Of a stretch of 64,000 nucleotides of DNA, positions 1 to 9,715 are shown piece after piece. The stretch comes from Metallosphaera yellowstonensis MK1 (GTDB taxonomy: Archaea; Thermoproteota; Thermoprotei_A; Sulfolobales; Sulfolobaceae), in the NCBI RefSeq assembly GCF_000243315.1, contig NZ_JH597770.1, positions 603,740-667,739 on the forward strand, read 5' to 3'. Every line of letters starts with the position of its first letter. Within the stretch, counting starts at the first letter, position 1. The notes under the pieces were generated by a model that was given only the letters and a program-made list of their open reading frames with translations, was not told the origin of the DNA and did no database searches. A program made the translations under genes and the position numbers.

Positions 1-40
1 ATTGGAGTTCAGGCAAGAGATGAGTGAGGTCAAGAAGTGA
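1..40 (+). CDS. 3' end of a truncated upstream gene
   Basis: A reading frame open from the window edge (frame starting at base 2) ends with TGA at 38-40 and encodes LEFRQEMSEVKK. The charged composition is compatible with a C-terminal helix, but 12 codons are too few to assign a family. It could be a chance frame. It is listed because nothing else explains these bases and the next 280 bases contain no gene. Confidence 0.3.
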   Translation, partial: LEFRQEMSEVKK

Positions 41-327
41 ACGGAAAAGGGGTTTAAGGCATTACAGGTGAGCCGTGAGAGCTTCAATTTTTCCATTTTA
101 GAGAGGAGAAGTTCCTTAAAGGATAAAGATGGACTACCTGAGCTTAAACACTTTTTCCCAAACTCTTTAGTTAAATCAATGGTACTCCTTCATGGATGCT
201 TAAAGGAACCGTAGGATTAGTGTCCGCTGTCCCTTATCCTAAACCTTTCATGTGAAGGATCAGCGGGTTCTGACTCCAGTGAGAGGAGTTCTCTGTAACA
301 CTCTATCCCTACTATGTAGGTAAACTA
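41..327. other. Gene-poor region beside the IS element
   Basis: No convincing coding frame was found. The stretch contains AT-rich segments near 60-190 and a short inverted repeat (ACTCC, 7 bases, GGAGT) near 272-289. It lies directly beside the tnpB element, on the side where a TnpB-associated guide RNA would read its guide from flanking DNA. It may hold remnants of an older gene or insertion, but nothing can be assigned. Confidence 0.4.
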
Positions 328-430
328 CCCCGCCCTCACGGACGGGGCTTTGGGGTTTCCAGTGGCCTTCACGACGCACCTTCATGTCCCCTTCGGGGTG
401 TTTACGTACCCCCGACCCGTACCTCTCGTT
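300..430 (-). ncRNA. Possible TnpB guide (omega) RNA
   Basis: In characterised TnpB systems the guide RNA scaffold comes from the 3' end of tnpB and the element's right end, and the guide itself is the flanking host sequence. Here that region would be transcribed leftward through the tnpB stop (382), across the hairpin at 328-347, and into flanking DNA near 300-320. On the minus strand the hairpin's single mismatch becomes a G-U wobble pair, which suits an RNA stem. Boundaries are inferred, not observed. Confidence 0.35.
328..347. repeat. Right-end hairpin of the tnpB element
   Basis: The stem is CCCCGCCC / GGACGGGG with loop TCAC and one mismatch. It is the near-duplicate of the hairpin at 1564-1583 and lies 34 bases past the tnpB stop codon. 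Confidence 0.75.
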
Positions 431-1527
431 AAGGCACGGGCTACGTTAATAGATGCGTTCAGGTCACGGTTGTACTTGAGACCGCACTTAGGACAGCGAT
501 ATTCCCTTCCTTCAACGTGGGTAACGTACCCACACCTGTGGCAAGTCTTGGACGTATTCTTAGGGTCTATGTATACCACCTTGATTCCTTGTATCTTAGC
601 CTTGTACTCCACCATCTTCTGCAGTTTCCTGAAGGGTAAGGAGTGAAACCTCCTATTGAGTTTCTTACCCTTCTTGAAGTTCTCTCTAATACCCGTGAGC
701 TTCTCCATCACTATCACAGGAGAAGGGAACTGTTTTACGTATTCCACAATCTCCTTGGAGATAACGTGAAGCTCGTGGTTCACAATCCTTCTCTCTCTAC
801 CTCTCAGCCTCTTGAACACGTCCAACCTTCTCTTTTCCTGTAGTTTCCTCCTGATGTTGAAGTGCCTGTGCCTGACTTCCTTGATTCTAGATCCCTTGAA
901 GAAGGTGCCCTTTGTCGGTTTACCGACTAGTGCCACTACTGTGGCTAAGTTCTTTTCACCCAGGTCTATCCCTATAGGTGTTTGTGGTTCAAAATCCTTG
1001 AATGGTTTTTCAAGGGTGAAGTAGGCGTACCACTCTCCGTCTCTCTTTACGAGTTCAACCTGTTGCAAAGACCACTCGCCGTCGTCAGAGAGGGCGTCAA
1101 CTATCATCTGTCTTTGTCTTTCCCCGAACTGTACTGGATACCACACACCATCACCGTCCAGCTTGAGGTACAACCAATAAGGTGTTAACTTAGTGTCCCT
1201 CCTCACGAGCTTGAAAGCACGGTAGTTCACTCGCATTGATACTTCATGCACGTGAAATTCTCTTCCCTCATTAGCCTTAACCAGTTCTACTGCTTTGTCC
1301 CTAGCAGTCTGCGTGAGAGTGGAAGATAGACCGAACCTTCTTCTCGCCTCCTTGTACGCTTTCTGTTGGAGAAGATTCTTATCCTTGATCTTAAAGGAAG
1401 CGAAGAACTTCACAGCTTTTAGGTACTTCTCTAGAACGACGTTCAGTTTGTGTCTCTTCTCTTTGTTAGGGTTCAGAATCTTCCCCTGTACTGCTACTTT
1501 AACTTCTGCCCTCAGGGAACGTCCCAA
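382..1527 (-). CDS. tnpB: TnpB RNA-guided nuclease (OrfB family)
   Basis: The 381-residue protein belongs to the TnpB/OrfB family, the ancestors of Cas12, which use a right-end-derived RNA to cleave DNA. The RuvC core is intact: Asp188 in GIDLG, Glu275 in VMEKL and Asp355 in NRDLNAS. A four-Cys zinc finger sits at C329/C332 and C345/C348. The start is TTG, since an in-frame stop lies three codons upstream and no ATG fits. No frameshift or premature stop is seen, so the gene looks functional although no TnpA partner is present. Length matches full-size archaeal TnpB (about 370-410 residues). The left-end hairpin lies 36 bases upstream of the start. Confidence 0.93.
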   Translation of the reverse strand: MGRSLRAEVKVAVQGKILNPNKEKRHKLNVVLEKYLKAVKFFASFKIKDKNLLQQKAYKEARRRFGLSSTLTQTARDKAVELVKANEGREFHVHEVSMRVNYRAFKLVRRDTKLTPYWLYLKLDGDGVWYPVQFGERQRQMIVDALSDDGEWSLQQVELVKRDGEWYAYFTLEKPFKDFEPQTPIGIDLGEKNLATVVALVGKPTKGTFFKGSRIKEVRHRHFNIRRKLQEKRRLDVFKRLRGRERRIVNHELHVISKEIVEYVKQFPSPVIVMEKLTGIRENFKKGKKLNRRFHSLPFRKLQKMVEYKAKIQGIKVVYIDPKNTSKTCHRCGYVTHVEGREYRCPKCGLKYNRDLNASINVARALTRGTGRGYVNTPKGT

Positions 1528-1563
1528 TCTTTTTTATATTTTGATTCACATTTATACTTAGCT

Positions 1564-1583
1564 CCCCGTCCTCATGGACGGGG
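1564..1583. repeat. Left-end hairpin of the tnpB element
   Basis: The stem CCCCGTCC / GGACGGGG is perfect, with loop TCAT, 36 bases upstream of the tnpB TTG start. It pairs in form with the hairpin at 328-347 and marks the other end of the element. Confidence 0.75.
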
Positions 1584-1687
1584 TCTCAGGTGTCAAAAGA
1601 TGAAAGCATGAAAGTGAATTGGTAGCGAAAACGTGAGCCCGATGCAGGAAAAACTTTCACCTTCCTTCAGTCGTGAGAAGAATTAGG

Positions 1688-2632
1688 TCACTTGCTCCAT
1701 ACTACGCGGTATACATCCAGAAGTTTTTTGTCCCTCCAACGGGACAGTTCCTGGAAACTCTTATCCTTGATGAAGGCATACTCCTTCATCTGTTCTACTG
1801 CCTTCTTCACTGCGGTGTAAGGAAACTTATCGAACTTAGCTAGAGTGTGCATCCACTCGTTAGCTCCGTACCCAAAGCCTCTACTGAAGAAGTACTCTAA
1901 TCCGCCCTCCCCACCCCCCAGGTGGTAGGTTAAGAACGGACCCATGAAAGCCCACCTGAGGCCTATTGCCGCTGTCATGACCTTGTCTATGTCCTCCACC
2001 GTTGCTACTCCTTCATCTACCAGGTGCACGGCCTCCCTGAACAAGGCGAAGGCTAGCCTGTTCCCGAGAAATCCTGGAACCTCCTTTTTGAGGACCACTA
2101 CTACCCTGTCTAGTTTTTCCATGAAGTCTTTAGTTCTATCCAGCGTCTCTTGTGACGTCTTCTCACCCGGTACTACCTCCACAAGGGGAAGGAGATGAGG
2201 TGGATTCCACGGATGGGCTATCACCCCCCTCTCTGGATGTCTCTCCATGGCCTTTTGAATTTCTGTCATCAGGAGCCCAGAGGTGCTGCTGGCTAGTATT
2301 ACGTCACCGTGCAACATCTTATCTAACTTCGAGAATAGGGCCTTTTTGGCTCCATAGTCCTCTATGATAGCCTCTATTACTATGTCTGCGCCCTTAACTG
2401 AGCTCTCAAGATCGTTAAATGTGGAAATCCTCTTCATCACATTTTCTACGTCCTCCTGAATCAAGGAGTTGGTCTTCATCACTTCCAGGTACCCTCTCAC
2501 CTTAGCTAAGCCCTTGGTTAGAGTCTCCTCCTTCTCGGTGTAGAAGGATACTTCGTATCCCTTTGAGGCCAGGAGGGTTGTCCACCCGGCTCCTATCACT
2601 CCAGCCCCCACTACTGCGGCTCGTCTTATCAT
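1688..2632 (-). CDS. 3-hydroxyacyl-CoA dehydrogenase family protein
   Basis: The 314-residue NAD-dependent dehydrogenase belongs to the 3-hydroxyacyl-CoA dehydrogenase / lambda-crystallin superfamily. The N-terminal Rossmann fold has GxGxxG at residues 9-14. The catalytic region shows H140 with N143 and E152 (IAHPWNPP...LVEVV), and the C-terminal helical domain starts after GFLGNRL at 188-193. The C-terminal segment around 230-245 ([14 protein letters not shown]) is typical of the shorter lambda-crystallin/L-gulonate dehydrogenase-like branch, so the substrate may be a hydroxyacyl-CoA or another 3-hydroxy acid. It lacks a fused enoyl-CoA hydratase domain, unlike the bifunctional enzyme of the 3-hydroxypropionate/4-hydroxybutyrate cycle. 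It is divergent from the translin-like gene, with a TATA-like ATAT segment about 25 bases upstream of the ATG (2653-2660). Confidence 0.85.
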   Translation of the reverse strand: MIRRAAVVGAGVIGAGWTTLLASKGYEVSFYTEKEETLTKGLAKVRGYLEVMKTNSLIQEDVENVMKRISTFNDLESSVKGADIVIEAIIEDYGAKKALFSKLDKMLHGDVILASSTSGLLMTEIQKAMERHPERGVIAHPWNPPHLLPLVEVVPGEKTSQETLDRTKDFMEKLDRVVVVLKKEVPGFLGNRLAFALFREAVHLVDEGVATVEDIDKVMTAAIGLRWAFMGPFLTYHLGGGEGGLEYFFSRGFGYGANEWMHTLAKFDKFPYTAVKKAVEQMKEYAFIKDKSFQELSRWRDKKLLDVYRVVWSK

Positions 2633-2652
2633 GTGTGCTTATACAGTTCAAA

Positions 2653-2680
2653 CAATATAAGCATTAACAAGGCTTTTATA
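2653..2680. promoter_or_regulatory. Divergent promoter region
   Basis: Two TATA-like elements lie back to back. AATATAAG at 2653-2660 serves the leftward dehydrogenase, about 25 bases from its ATG at 2632. TTTTATAA at 2672-2679 serves the rightward translin-like gene, about 26 bases from its ATG at 2702. Both spacings predict leaderless messages. Confidence 0.55.
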
Positions 2681-2701
2681 AGAGACGAGACCTTACCTCT
2701 T

Positions 2702-3310
2702 ATGCTGTCAGATAAGATATCTGAGTATATTCTTTCAGTGGAAGCTAGGCTAAGATCTAGGTTTGAGAGTAGGGAGAAGTTGCTCCTAATGGCAAGGGAG
2801 GTAATCAGGTTGTCTGGCGAGACTATCTCACTTTCGCACAGGGGGAGGAGAGAGGAGGCCCTGAGGAAATATTCTGAAGCTGTAACTAAGGTAGCCGAGA
2901 TCAGGAACATAGTGGACAGCTTTCCGGAACTCTTAGCAGGAGATGTGGGGACAGCGTTCCAAGAGGTGAGCGAGGCTACAATAGTCCTCTCCCTATACTT
3001 TGGAGTACAGTTGTCCTTCCCCAAAGAGCTCGGAATACCAGACATCTATTACATCACTGGGATCGCTGACGCCGTGGGAGAGATGAGGAGAGCTGTACTT
3101 GAGAGCCTGCGAAAAGGCGATAAGGCCAAGGGAAGAGAGATCATGGAGGAGATGGAAACGATATATGAGGAGTTGTGGAAGTTGGAGTACCCTAAATCCC
3201 TGGTCCCAGGTCTTAGACAGAAGATAGACGCACTCAGGAAGCTGGTGGAGGACACCAGGCACGACCTGTTCTTGGCTGAAGTTATGGGTACAAGGGAAAA
3301 AGAGGACTAG
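2702..3310 (+). CDS. Translin-like RNA-binding protein
   Basis: The 202-residue, almost wholly helical protein resembles archaeal members of the translin/TRAX family, predicted single-strand nucleic-acid binding proteins whose eukaryotic relatives process small RNAs. Evidence is the overall helical pattern and the segment with [12 protein letters not shown] followed by [21 protein letters not shown], which matches the translin core. An upstream in-frame ATG at 2633 is possible, but it sits next to the divergent start and upstream of the TATA box at 2672-2679. The ATG at 2702 lies 26 bases after that box and is preferred. It converges on argX with a 4-base overlap. Its target RNA is unknown. 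Confidence 0.7.
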   Translation: MLSDKISEYILSVEARLRSRFESREKLLLMAREVIRLSGETISLSHRGRREEALRKYSEAVTKVAEIRNIVDSFPELLAGDVGTAFQEVSEATIVLSLYFGVQLSFPKELGIPDIYYITGIADAVGEMRRAVLESLRKGDKAKGREIMEEMETIYEELWKLEYPKSLVPGLRQKIDALRKLVEDTRHDLFLAEVMGTREKED

Positions 3311-4152
3311 GAGAACTTCTCCTTTACGTGTTGCACTAACTTGGACGCCACGTCTATCCCTGTGGCTAGCATGAAGCCTTTGAACTCAGGCACGTCGTTG
3401 AGCTCATTTATTACATAACCTTTTGTTTGATGTTCTAAAACGTCTATGGACACAAACTCTCCCCCTACTACTTTCACTGCTTTGAGGGCTATTTCACGTA
3501 AGCTATCGTCTACCTCCAATGGGGAAGGCGTTCCACCTAGGGCTACGTTGGCCCTCCACTCGTTGGAGGGTATATTCCTAGCGTAACATCCAAGTAGCTC
3601 GTCTCCCAAGACTATACACCTTATGTCCCTGTTCTTCCCCGTTATATACTCCTGAACGATGTGAACCTTGAGGGCAGAGTTTCCCATCATCTCTCTATGT
3701 TCGATTATAGTTTTTCCCTCCAAGATGTCTCTGATAAGTGAGACCATCCTCCCCCAACTACCTATGGGGGGCTTATCTATGACTGGAAATCCCATCTGCT
3801 CATATGCCTTGAGTACCGAGTCCGCAGACATGGCTATGATAGAGTGGGGTATCTGTATTCCTGCCTTAAACAGTTTGGAATAAGTCAATATCTTGTCTCC
3901 TGCCACACTTATGACATCGGGAGAGTTTATTGTATGTACTCCCGCTCCCTCCAGCACGGCAGCTGCATACAGGGACCTGTACATACTCACGGCCCTGATT
4001 ATGGCCACGTCATATCGGGCGAGCGCCTTATTGAAGGGCAGTGGTTCCTGAGCGACGTTGAGGACGTCGTAGCTGATGGCACTATCATTTAGCGCCTTAA
4101 CCAGTAACTTCTCCTCTTGTCTAACTATGTCTACTACCAGAGCTACTTTCAC
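3307..4152 (-). CDS. argX: Glutamate--LysW ligase ArgX (LysX/RimK family)
   Basis: The 281-residue ATP-grasp ligase belongs to the LysX/ArgX branch of the RimK superfamily. In Sulfolobales, ArgX attaches glutamate through its amino group to the carrier protein LysW as the first committed step of arginine synthesis, while LysX does the same with alpha-aminoadipate for lysine. Assignment as ArgX rather than LysX rests on context: it is the last gene of an argG-argH-carA-carB operon. The ATP-grasp signature appears as the lysine-containing [13 protein letters not shown] segment and the metal-binding [11 protein letters not shown] near the C-terminus. The start is GTG overlapping the carB stop (GTGA). 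LysW and the downstream kinase/reductase genes are not in this window. Confidence 0.82.
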   Translation of the reverse strand: MKVALVVDIVRQEEKLLVKALNDSAISYDVLNVAQEPLPFNKALARYDVAIIRAVSMYRSLYAAAVLEGAGVHTINSPDVISVAGDKILTYSKLFKAGIQIPHSIIAMSADSVLKAYEQMGFPVIDKPPIGSWGRMVSLIRDILEGKTIIEHREMMGNSALKVHIVQEYITGKNRDIRCIVLGDELLGCYARNIPSNEWRANVALGGTPSPLEVDDSLREIALKAVKVVGGEFVSIDVLEHQTKGYVINELNDVPEFKGFMLATGIDVASKLVQHVKEKFS

Positions 4153-7100
4153 GAGACCCCTCCCCCGTATTTCCTCATCTCGAAAAATGTCATCTCTGTA
4201 TCCAGGGCGGCAGCTATCTCTGCCCCTAATATACCGTTCAAGATTAGGGGTACGTTAAAGTCCACCGCACTCCTCCTCACCGAATAATCCAACCGTTTCA
4301 GATAACCATTGGTTATCACTAACCCAATTTCACCCTTGTGAATGAGCTCTTGTGCTAGTTGGGGCTCCACCCAGTCGTACCCTGGGACAGAATACTCAGA
4401 CAGCGTCTTCACTGTCAAGCCGAAGTTCTCCAGGTTCTTAGCTGCAATCTGTAAGTACTCCTCGTTGCCCTTCCCATACACCAACGCTGTCTTACCCTTT
4501 TGAGGAATCCTGTTGGGAGAGCAGGAGAGCCAACTCTTCAGTAGGGCGTCCTGGAAAGTGACTCCCAGCGACGCTGACTCCCCAGTACTCCTCATCTCTG
4601 GCCCTAGAAACGGATATGATCCCTTTAACTGCGTCCAGGAAAACTGCGGCGACTTAACAGCCCAGGATTTGCTCTCTGGCTCCACGAAATCCTCAACCCC
4701 TAGTCCCTCCATCAGTGCCTTCATGGCCACATCCATGAGGTTTATACCTTTGGCCTTGCTGGTGAAGGGCATAGATCTGCTAGCCCTCAGGTTGAGCTCG
4801 ATGACGTATGGCAGACCGTCTTTCACGACGAACTGCAAGTTGAAGGGCCCTTTAATTTCTATTTCTCTTGCCAGGGATAGAGCGATCTTTCTCATCTCCC
4901 TAACCGTGTACTCGGGGATCTTCCTGGTTGGTATACTCATGGTGCTGTCTCCGCTGTGAACCCCTGCTTCCTCCACGTGCTCTATGACAACCCCGAAAAC
5001 GCCTTTACCGTCACTCACTCCGTCCACCTCGGCCTCGTAAGCGTTCTCCAAGAACTTGCTCACCACAATGGGATACTTGGTGGAGAGTCTCGCGACCTTT
5101 ACGAATTCCTCCAGCTCCTTCCAGTTCCATATAACCCTCATGGATGACCCACTGAGAACATAGCTCGGTCTCAGTAACACAGGGAACCCAACGCTCTCCA
5201 CGAATTTCCTAACCTGATCCATATCAGTAGCTGAAACCCAAGGCGGTTGCTTTATTCCCAGGGAATCCAAGAGTGACGAGAACTTCTCCCTATCCTCTGC
5301 CTTATCTACACTCTTGCCAGAGGATCCCAAGAGCCTCACACCTTTCTCCTCAAGTTCCCTTGCAATGTTATTTCCCAATTGTCCACCCGCGAAAGTGGCC
5401 ACGTAGGTATACCTCTCCTTGTTTACAATGTCTAGGACCCTCTCCACAGATATTTCGTCAAAGTATAGCTTTCTGGCTACGTCCCAATCAGTGGAGACGG
5501 TCTCTGGGTTGTAGTTTAAGATCGTCACATCATCGAAGTACTTTAGGGCAGCCTGCATGAGCGATACCACTCCCCAGTCGAACTCCACGGATACCCCTAT
5601 TCTGAAGCCCCCCGCACCAACTATTAGCAACCTGTTTCCCGTAGACGAGAGCTCTATGTCGTCCTCTTGGCCCACGTAAGTCATGTAGAGATAATTGGTT
5701 ACAGCGGGCCACTCCCCAGCTAAGGTATCGATTAATTTGACCTTCGGGAGTACACCGTGTTCTAGCCTCGTCTTAAACACTTTGTCTTCCGAAACTCCGA
5801 TACCCTTGGATATCTGCTCGTCGCTGAAGCCCAACTTTTTCAGTTCGAGAAGCTTTCTGCTGTCCAACCTGGAGCCCTTCAGGCTTTCGTAAGTTTTGAC
5901 CAGGTTTTCCAATTTCTTAAGGAAGAATTTATCTATCCCGGTGGAGTTATATACTTCCTCCAAGCTCGCCCCCTCCTTAAAGGCCTTAGCTGCGTAGAGA
6001 GGCCAGTAGGGTTTCCTTGTCCTCAGTAACTCAAGTGCCTGTTCTTTGCTCAGGGTCGAGTGATATGTTCTGCCTCCGACTACTCCCGGTTCTCCCAAGT
6101 CCAACATCCTGACTGCCTTCTGGAGAGCCTCCTCGAAGGACCTGCCTATACTCATGACTTCGCCTACGCTCTTCATTTCCGTTCCAAGACTGGTCTCAAC
6201 TTCCTCAAACTTCTGAAGGTCCCACCTGGGTATTTTGATTACCACGTAGTCCAAGCTTGGCTCAAAGCAGGCACAGGTGGCACCAGACACCTTGTTTAAC
6301 ACTTCGTCCAGCGTGTAGCCTAAGGCGAGTTTTGCTGAGACGTAGGCGAGAGGATAACCTGTTGCCTTACTGGCCAGTGCACTCGACCTGGACATCCTGG
6401 GGTTAGTCTCTATAACGTAGGTCGTGTAATCCTTAGGACTCAGGGCGAACTGAACGTTGCACTCCCCTACGAGATCGATGGACTTAGCGACCATGGTGGA
6501 AAGACTCCTCATCTCCTGAAGTTCTTTGTTGTCCAAGGTCTGACACGGGGTGATAACTATGGACTCCCCAGTGTGAACTCCCATTGGGTCTAGGTTCTCC
6601 ACACAGGCTATCACTGCAGAGTTGCCCTTTGAATCTCTCATCACTTCGAACTCCAACTCCTTCCAATGGTGGAGGTATTTCTCGACGAGTACCTCTCCTA
6701 TATAGCTCTGGGAGAGTGCCCTGTCAATACTACTCCTCAGGGACTCCCTATCCCAGGCTACAGTTGATCCTCTCCCTCCGAGGTTGAAGCTGACCCTCAC
6801 CATTACTGGGTAGCCTATCTTTTCTGCCTTCTCCAGGGCCTCCTCCGACGATCTTGCAGAAAAGCTGGGTGGGACGGGTATTTTGACATCTATCATAGTC
6901 TCTCTGAACTTCTCTCTACTCAGAGCCCTCTCTATTCCCTCTATGGGAGTGCCCAATACCTTGATCCCGTACTTCTGGAGGATTCCTTTCTTGAAGAGAT
7001 CCACTCCCACGTTTAGGGCGGTCTGTCCACCGAAGCCTATGGCTATGGCGTCAGGTCTCTCCTGCTCTATCACCTTCTCTACGGCCCACCAGGTGACGGG

Positions 7101-7292
7101 AACCATGTATATTTTGTCAGCTACTTTGTAGCTGGTCTGCACTGTGGCTACATTAGAGTTGACTAGGACGGTCTCGATCCCCTCCTCCCTGAAGGCCTTT
7201 AGGGATTGAGAACCGCTATAGTCAAACTCCGCAGCCTCAGCTATCTTGATGGGACCGGAGCCCACCACGATGACCTTCTTGACGTCAGGCAT
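4149..7292 (-). CDS. carB: Carbamoyl-phosphate synthase large subunit
   Basis: The 1047-residue synthetase subunit makes carbamoyl phosphate from bicarbonate, ammonia from CarA and two ATP. Both halves are present: an N-terminal carboxyphosphate half starting at [17 protein letters not shown] (residues 12-28) and a C-terminal carbamate half restarting at GAGGFRIG around residue 560. A short MGS-like allosteric domain covers roughly the last 120 residues. Full length for the family, no breaks. The start ATG overlaps the carA stop by 8 bases and the stop overlaps argX by 4, so translation is coupled. The product feeds both arginine (ArgG/ArgH branch) and pyrimidine synthesis (PyrB at 28646). 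Confidence 0.97.
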   Translation of the reverse strand: MPDVKKVIVVGSGPIKIAEAAEFDYSGSQSLKAFREEGIETVLVNSNVATVQTSYKVADKIYMVPVTWWAVEKVIEQERPDAIAIGFGGQTALNVGVDLFKKGILQKYGIKVLGTPIEGIERALSREKFRETMIDVKIPVPPSFSARSSEEALEKAEKIGYPVMVRVSFNLGGRGSTVAWDRESLRSSIDRALSQSYIGEVLVEKYLHHWKELEFEVMRDSKGNSAVIACVENLDPMGVHTGESIVITPCQTLDNKELQEMRSLSTMVAKSIDLVGECNVQFALSPKDYTTYVIETNPRMSRSSALASKATGYPLAYVSAKLALGYTLDEVLNKVSGATCACFEPSLDYVVIKIPRWDLQKFEEVETSLGTEMKSVGEVMSIGRSFEEALQKAVRMLDLGEPGVVGGRTYHSTLSKEQALELLRTRKPYWPLYAAKAFKEGASLEEVYNSTGIDKFFLKKLENLVKTYESLKGSRLDSRKLLELKKLGFSDEQISKGIGVSEDKVFKTRLEHGVLPKVKLIDTLAGEWPAVTNYLYMTYVGQEDDIELSSTGNRLLIVGAGGFRIGVSVEFDWGVVSLMQAALKYFDDVTILNYNPETVSTDWDVARKLYFDEISVERVLDIVNKERYTYVATFAGGQLGNNIARELEEKGVRLLGSSGKSVDKAEDREKFSSLLDSLGIKQPPWVSATDMDQVRKFVESVGFPVLLRPSYVLSGSSMRVIWNWKELEEFVKVARLSTKYPIVVSKFLENAYEAEVDGVSDGKGVFGVVIEHVEEAGVHSGDSTMSIPTRKIPEYTVREMRKIALSLAREIEIKGPFNLQFVVKDGLPYVIELNLRASRSMPFTSKAKGINLMDVAMKALMEGLGVEDFVEPESKSWAVKSPQFSWTQLKGSYPFLGPEMRSTGESASLGVTFQDALLKSWLSCSPNRIPQKGKTALVYGKGNEEYLQIAAKNLENFGLTVKTLSEYSVPGYDWVEPQLAQELIHKGEIGLVITNGYLKRLDYSVRRSAVDFNVPLILNGILGAEIAAALDTEMTFFEMRKYGGGVS

Positions 7293-8394
7293 TCTTATTC
7301 ACCATCCTCTTGAACTTGTCAAACACCCACGTGGTATCCATGGGACCAGGTCTAGCCTCTGGATGAAACTGGGTAGTTATTATGGGAAGTTTTCTATGAA
7401 GTAATCCCTCCACAACTCCGTCGTCAGGGTTTACGAACCAGACCTGTGTCTCTGGGGGTATATCCTCCTTGAACACCCCATAGCCGTGATTGTGAGTGGA
7501 GATGTAACATCTTCCATCGCTCAGGTCCTTGACTGGCTTATTTATGGCCCTGTGACCAAACTTCATCTTCTTAACTTTGCCTCCAAGGGCCACAGTGGCT
7601 ATCTGGTGACCTAAACAGATTCCAAGTATGGGTATGCCGTACTCCTTTACGTCGAGGAAGGTCTTGGCTAACCCGGTGAGCAGGTTAGGATTCCCTGGAC
7701 CGTTACTGAAGACTACACCCTTTGGCGAGTAGTCCATGATCTGGTCTGCACTGGACTTGCAAGGTAGCCTAACCACGGTGAATCCCCTCTTGTATATCTC
7801 CTCCAAGATGCCGTGTTTGATCCCGCAATCGACGACTACCAGAAGATCTCCCTGGTTATGATGCACGATGGGGGATTTGGGTGAGGTGAACTGGGTGAAG
7901 TCTATTTCGTCGTACTTGGAGAGTATGTAACTTCTTGGATCCTCTACCTCCACTCCCGACGAAATGACTCCCATCATGGAACCCAAGGACCTCACCCTCT
8001 TCACTATCATCCTTGTGTCCACATTGGACACACCTGGGACGCCTCCTTCCTCCAACCACTGGTGGAGACTCCTGGAGGAATTCCACTTGTAAGGGTCTGT
8101 CTCTTCCGTGACCACTAGGCCCTCAATTTGGAGTCTCTCCGACTCAAAGTTCTTCAATATTCCGTTCTCAACCTGAGGGGTCGGAACACCATAGTTTCCC
8201 ACGAGCGGGTGAGTTATAACCAGTATCTGCCCCCTATATGAAGGGTCGGTGAGGCTCTCTGGATAGCCGTTCATGGCGGTAGTGAACACCACCTCCCCAT
8301 ATCTGATGCCCTTAGCCCCAAAGCCACACCCCCTGAGGAGTGTTCCGTCCTCCGTATAGAGGAACCCCTCAAGACCCCTCTTGCAGTATGTCAT
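7285..8394 (-). CDS. carA: Carbamoyl-phosphate synthase small subunit
   Basis: The 369-residue glutaminase subunit hydrolyses glutamine and channels ammonia to CarB. It has the CarA-specific N-terminal domain (about 1-175) and a class I glutamine amidotransferase domain with the nucleophile Cys260 in GICLGHQ and the His344/Glu346 pair in QFHPEA. The start ATG lies 26 bases inside argH, so the two genes overlap. The N-terminal seven or so residues look slightly extended compared with typical CarA, but no better start is visible. Confidence 0.97.
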   Translation of the reverse strand: MTYCKRGLEGFLYTEDGTLLRGCGFGAKGIRYGEVVFTTAMNGYPESLTDPSYRGQILVITHPLVGNYGVPTPQVENGILKNFESERLQIEGLVVTEETDPYKWNSSRSLHQWLEEGGVPGVSNVDTRMIVKRVRSLGSMMGVISSGVEVEDPRSYILSKYDEIDFTQFTSPKSPIVHHNQGDLLVVVDCGIKHGILEEIYKRGFTVVRLPCKSSADQIMDYSPKGVVFSNGPGNPNLLTGLAKTFLDVKEYGIPILGICLGHQIATVALGGKVKKMKFGHRAINKPVKDLSDGRCYISTHNHGYGVFKEDIPPETQVWFVNPDDGVVEGLLHRKLPIITTQFHPEARPGPMDTTWVFDKFKRMVNKNA

Positions 8395-9715
8395 CTTCCA
8401 TCGACCTCAATTCCCCGATTCCTTTGAGAATCAGGTTTTTATACTCATTCAACACCCTTTCGTGAGTTTCCAGTCTGTTCTTCACTTCCATAATACTCTC
8501 CCTCATTTTGGAGGGATTGGGAGAACCCTTCACGGCTTTCCTGGCCAGGGAATCTTCGAAGGTGAGGGAGGGACGGAATGACCCTTCCCTCAAGGACTTC
8601 GCCACTTCGAAGTAGGCAGTCCTATAACTCACATCCCCCTTAACTCTAGACTCAGCCTCATCCGTGGATAAAGTTTCGACGTCAAGCTTCGGGTCCCTCA
8701 CCCTTAATTTACTTAGCAAATCGTGCAGAATATAGACGGCCTTCCTGGCCTCGCTCAATATCGCCCAGTATTCTGGGTTCATCTCCTGGAGGTCTAGATT
8801 GTACCCCGAGGGTAGGGACTTATAGATGGAGGAGAGGGTCATCAAGGCCCCCAACACCTCTGAGGTTTTAGCCCTGAGTATCTCCATGGTGACGGCATTT
8901 CTCTTCTGTGGCATCAAAGAACTTGTACTTACATGCTCGTCAGGCAACTGGATAATGTTAGTCAGCTTGGAGGATAGCAGTATCAAGTCCTCAGCAACCC
9001 TGCTGAGTACCAACATGAGCACTCCTACTTCCATGCTTGCAGAGATAAGGTCAGCCCTCGAGGACGTGGCAGAGATCGTGTTAGTTATGACCCCCTCAAA
9101 TCCCAGAATATTGGCCTCTCTCTCCCTGTTTAAGGCCACTGAGGTGCCAACAACGGCACCGCTCCCCAAGGGAGATCTGTTCACCAGTCTGAGGGCTGAG
9201 AATATCATTTCCCAGCGTTGAGCTAGTTCCTCCTCTACGTAAAGGAGATAATGACCAAAGCTCGTGGGTTGGGCAGGCTGGAAGTGTGTGAAGGAAGGAA
9301 ATAGCGTAGTGGTCTCATCCTGGGCCCTCCTGATCAGAGTCCCTCTCAGTTGCAACAGTTCCTCAAGTAGCGAGATGAGTTCCTCCCTCATCTTCAACCT
9401 CAGGGCTGTTGCCACATGGTCGTTCCTGCTCCTCCCAAATCCCACCATACCCCCAAAGTCCCCGGCAAACTTGAGGAGGTGATCTTCCAGTGCCTCATGT
9501 ATATCCTCGTAGTTCTTCCCGATCTCCTTAAACGCGTTTATCCCCTGAATGAGGATCCTGCAGGCCTCTCTCGATATGTAACCTGAGAGAAATAACTCAA
9601 CGACGTGTGCCTTCATCACCAACTTCACTTGTTCTAATATTTCGGTATCGTCTTGGTACGACGACGTGTACCAAAGCACTGGATCTTTTTCCGTTCCCCA
9701 CTTCCTGTAGAGCAT
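8369..9715 (-). CDS. argH: Argininosuccinate lyase
   Basis: The 448-residue enzyme splits argininosuccinate into arginine and fumarate, the last step of arginine synthesis. The fumarase/aspartase superfamily signature is present as SSLMPQKRNAVT near residue 265, with the upstream SRNDHVATAL and HFQPAQPTS blocks that build the active site. Length is normal. The ATG start directly abuts the argG stop (stop at 9716-9718), and its 3' end overlaps carA. Confidence 0.97.
   Translation of the reverse strand: MLYRKWGTEKDPVLWYTSSYQDDTEILEQVKLVMKAHVVELFLSGYISREACRILIQGINAFKEIGKNYEDIHEALEDHLLKFAGDFGGMVGFGRSRNDHVATALRLKMREELISLLEELLQLRGTLIRRAQDETTTLFPSFTHFQPAQPTSFGHYLLYVEEELAQRWEMIFSALRLVNRSPLGSGAVVGTSVALNREREANILGFEGVITNTISATSSRADLISASMEVGVLMLVLSRVAEDLILLSSKLTNIIQLPDEHVSTSSLMPQKRNAVTMEILRAKTSEVLGALMTLSSIYKSLPSGYNLDLQEMNPEYWAILSEARKAVYILHDLLSKLRVRDPKLDVETLSTDEAESRVKGDVSYRTAYFEVAKSLREGSFRPSLTFEDSLARKAVKGSPNPSKMRESIMEVKNRLETHERVLNEYKNLILKGIGELRSMEDDILQEGS

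Larger units (their letters stand above)
328..1583 (-). mobile_element. TnpB-only IS200/IS605-type element
   Basis: A single tnpB gene is framed by two GC-rich hairpins with nearly the same stem: CCCCGCCC-TCAC-GGACGGGG at 328-347 and CCCCGTCC-TCAT-GGACGGGG at 1564-1583. Subterminal hairpins without terminal inverted repeats are the hallmark of IS200/IS605 elements, which move as single strands. No tnpA (Y1 transposase) lies on either side, so this is an IS1341-like form that would depend on a TnpA supplied in trans. The exact outer ends cannot be fixed from the sequence alone; the interval given runs hairpin to hairpin. It sits between the gene-poor stretch and the 3' end of a dehydrogenase gene. 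Confidence 0.8.

Noticed and set aside
1590-1687. tRNA or small RNA between tnpB element and dehydrogenase
   Set aside because: A short GAAAGTG/ACTTTCAC inverted repeat is present, but no cloverleaf, T-loop sequence or box motifs can be found.
2633-2701. Upstream ATG for the translin-like gene
   Set aside because: It would start upstream of the gene's own TATA box and directly abut the divergent start codon.
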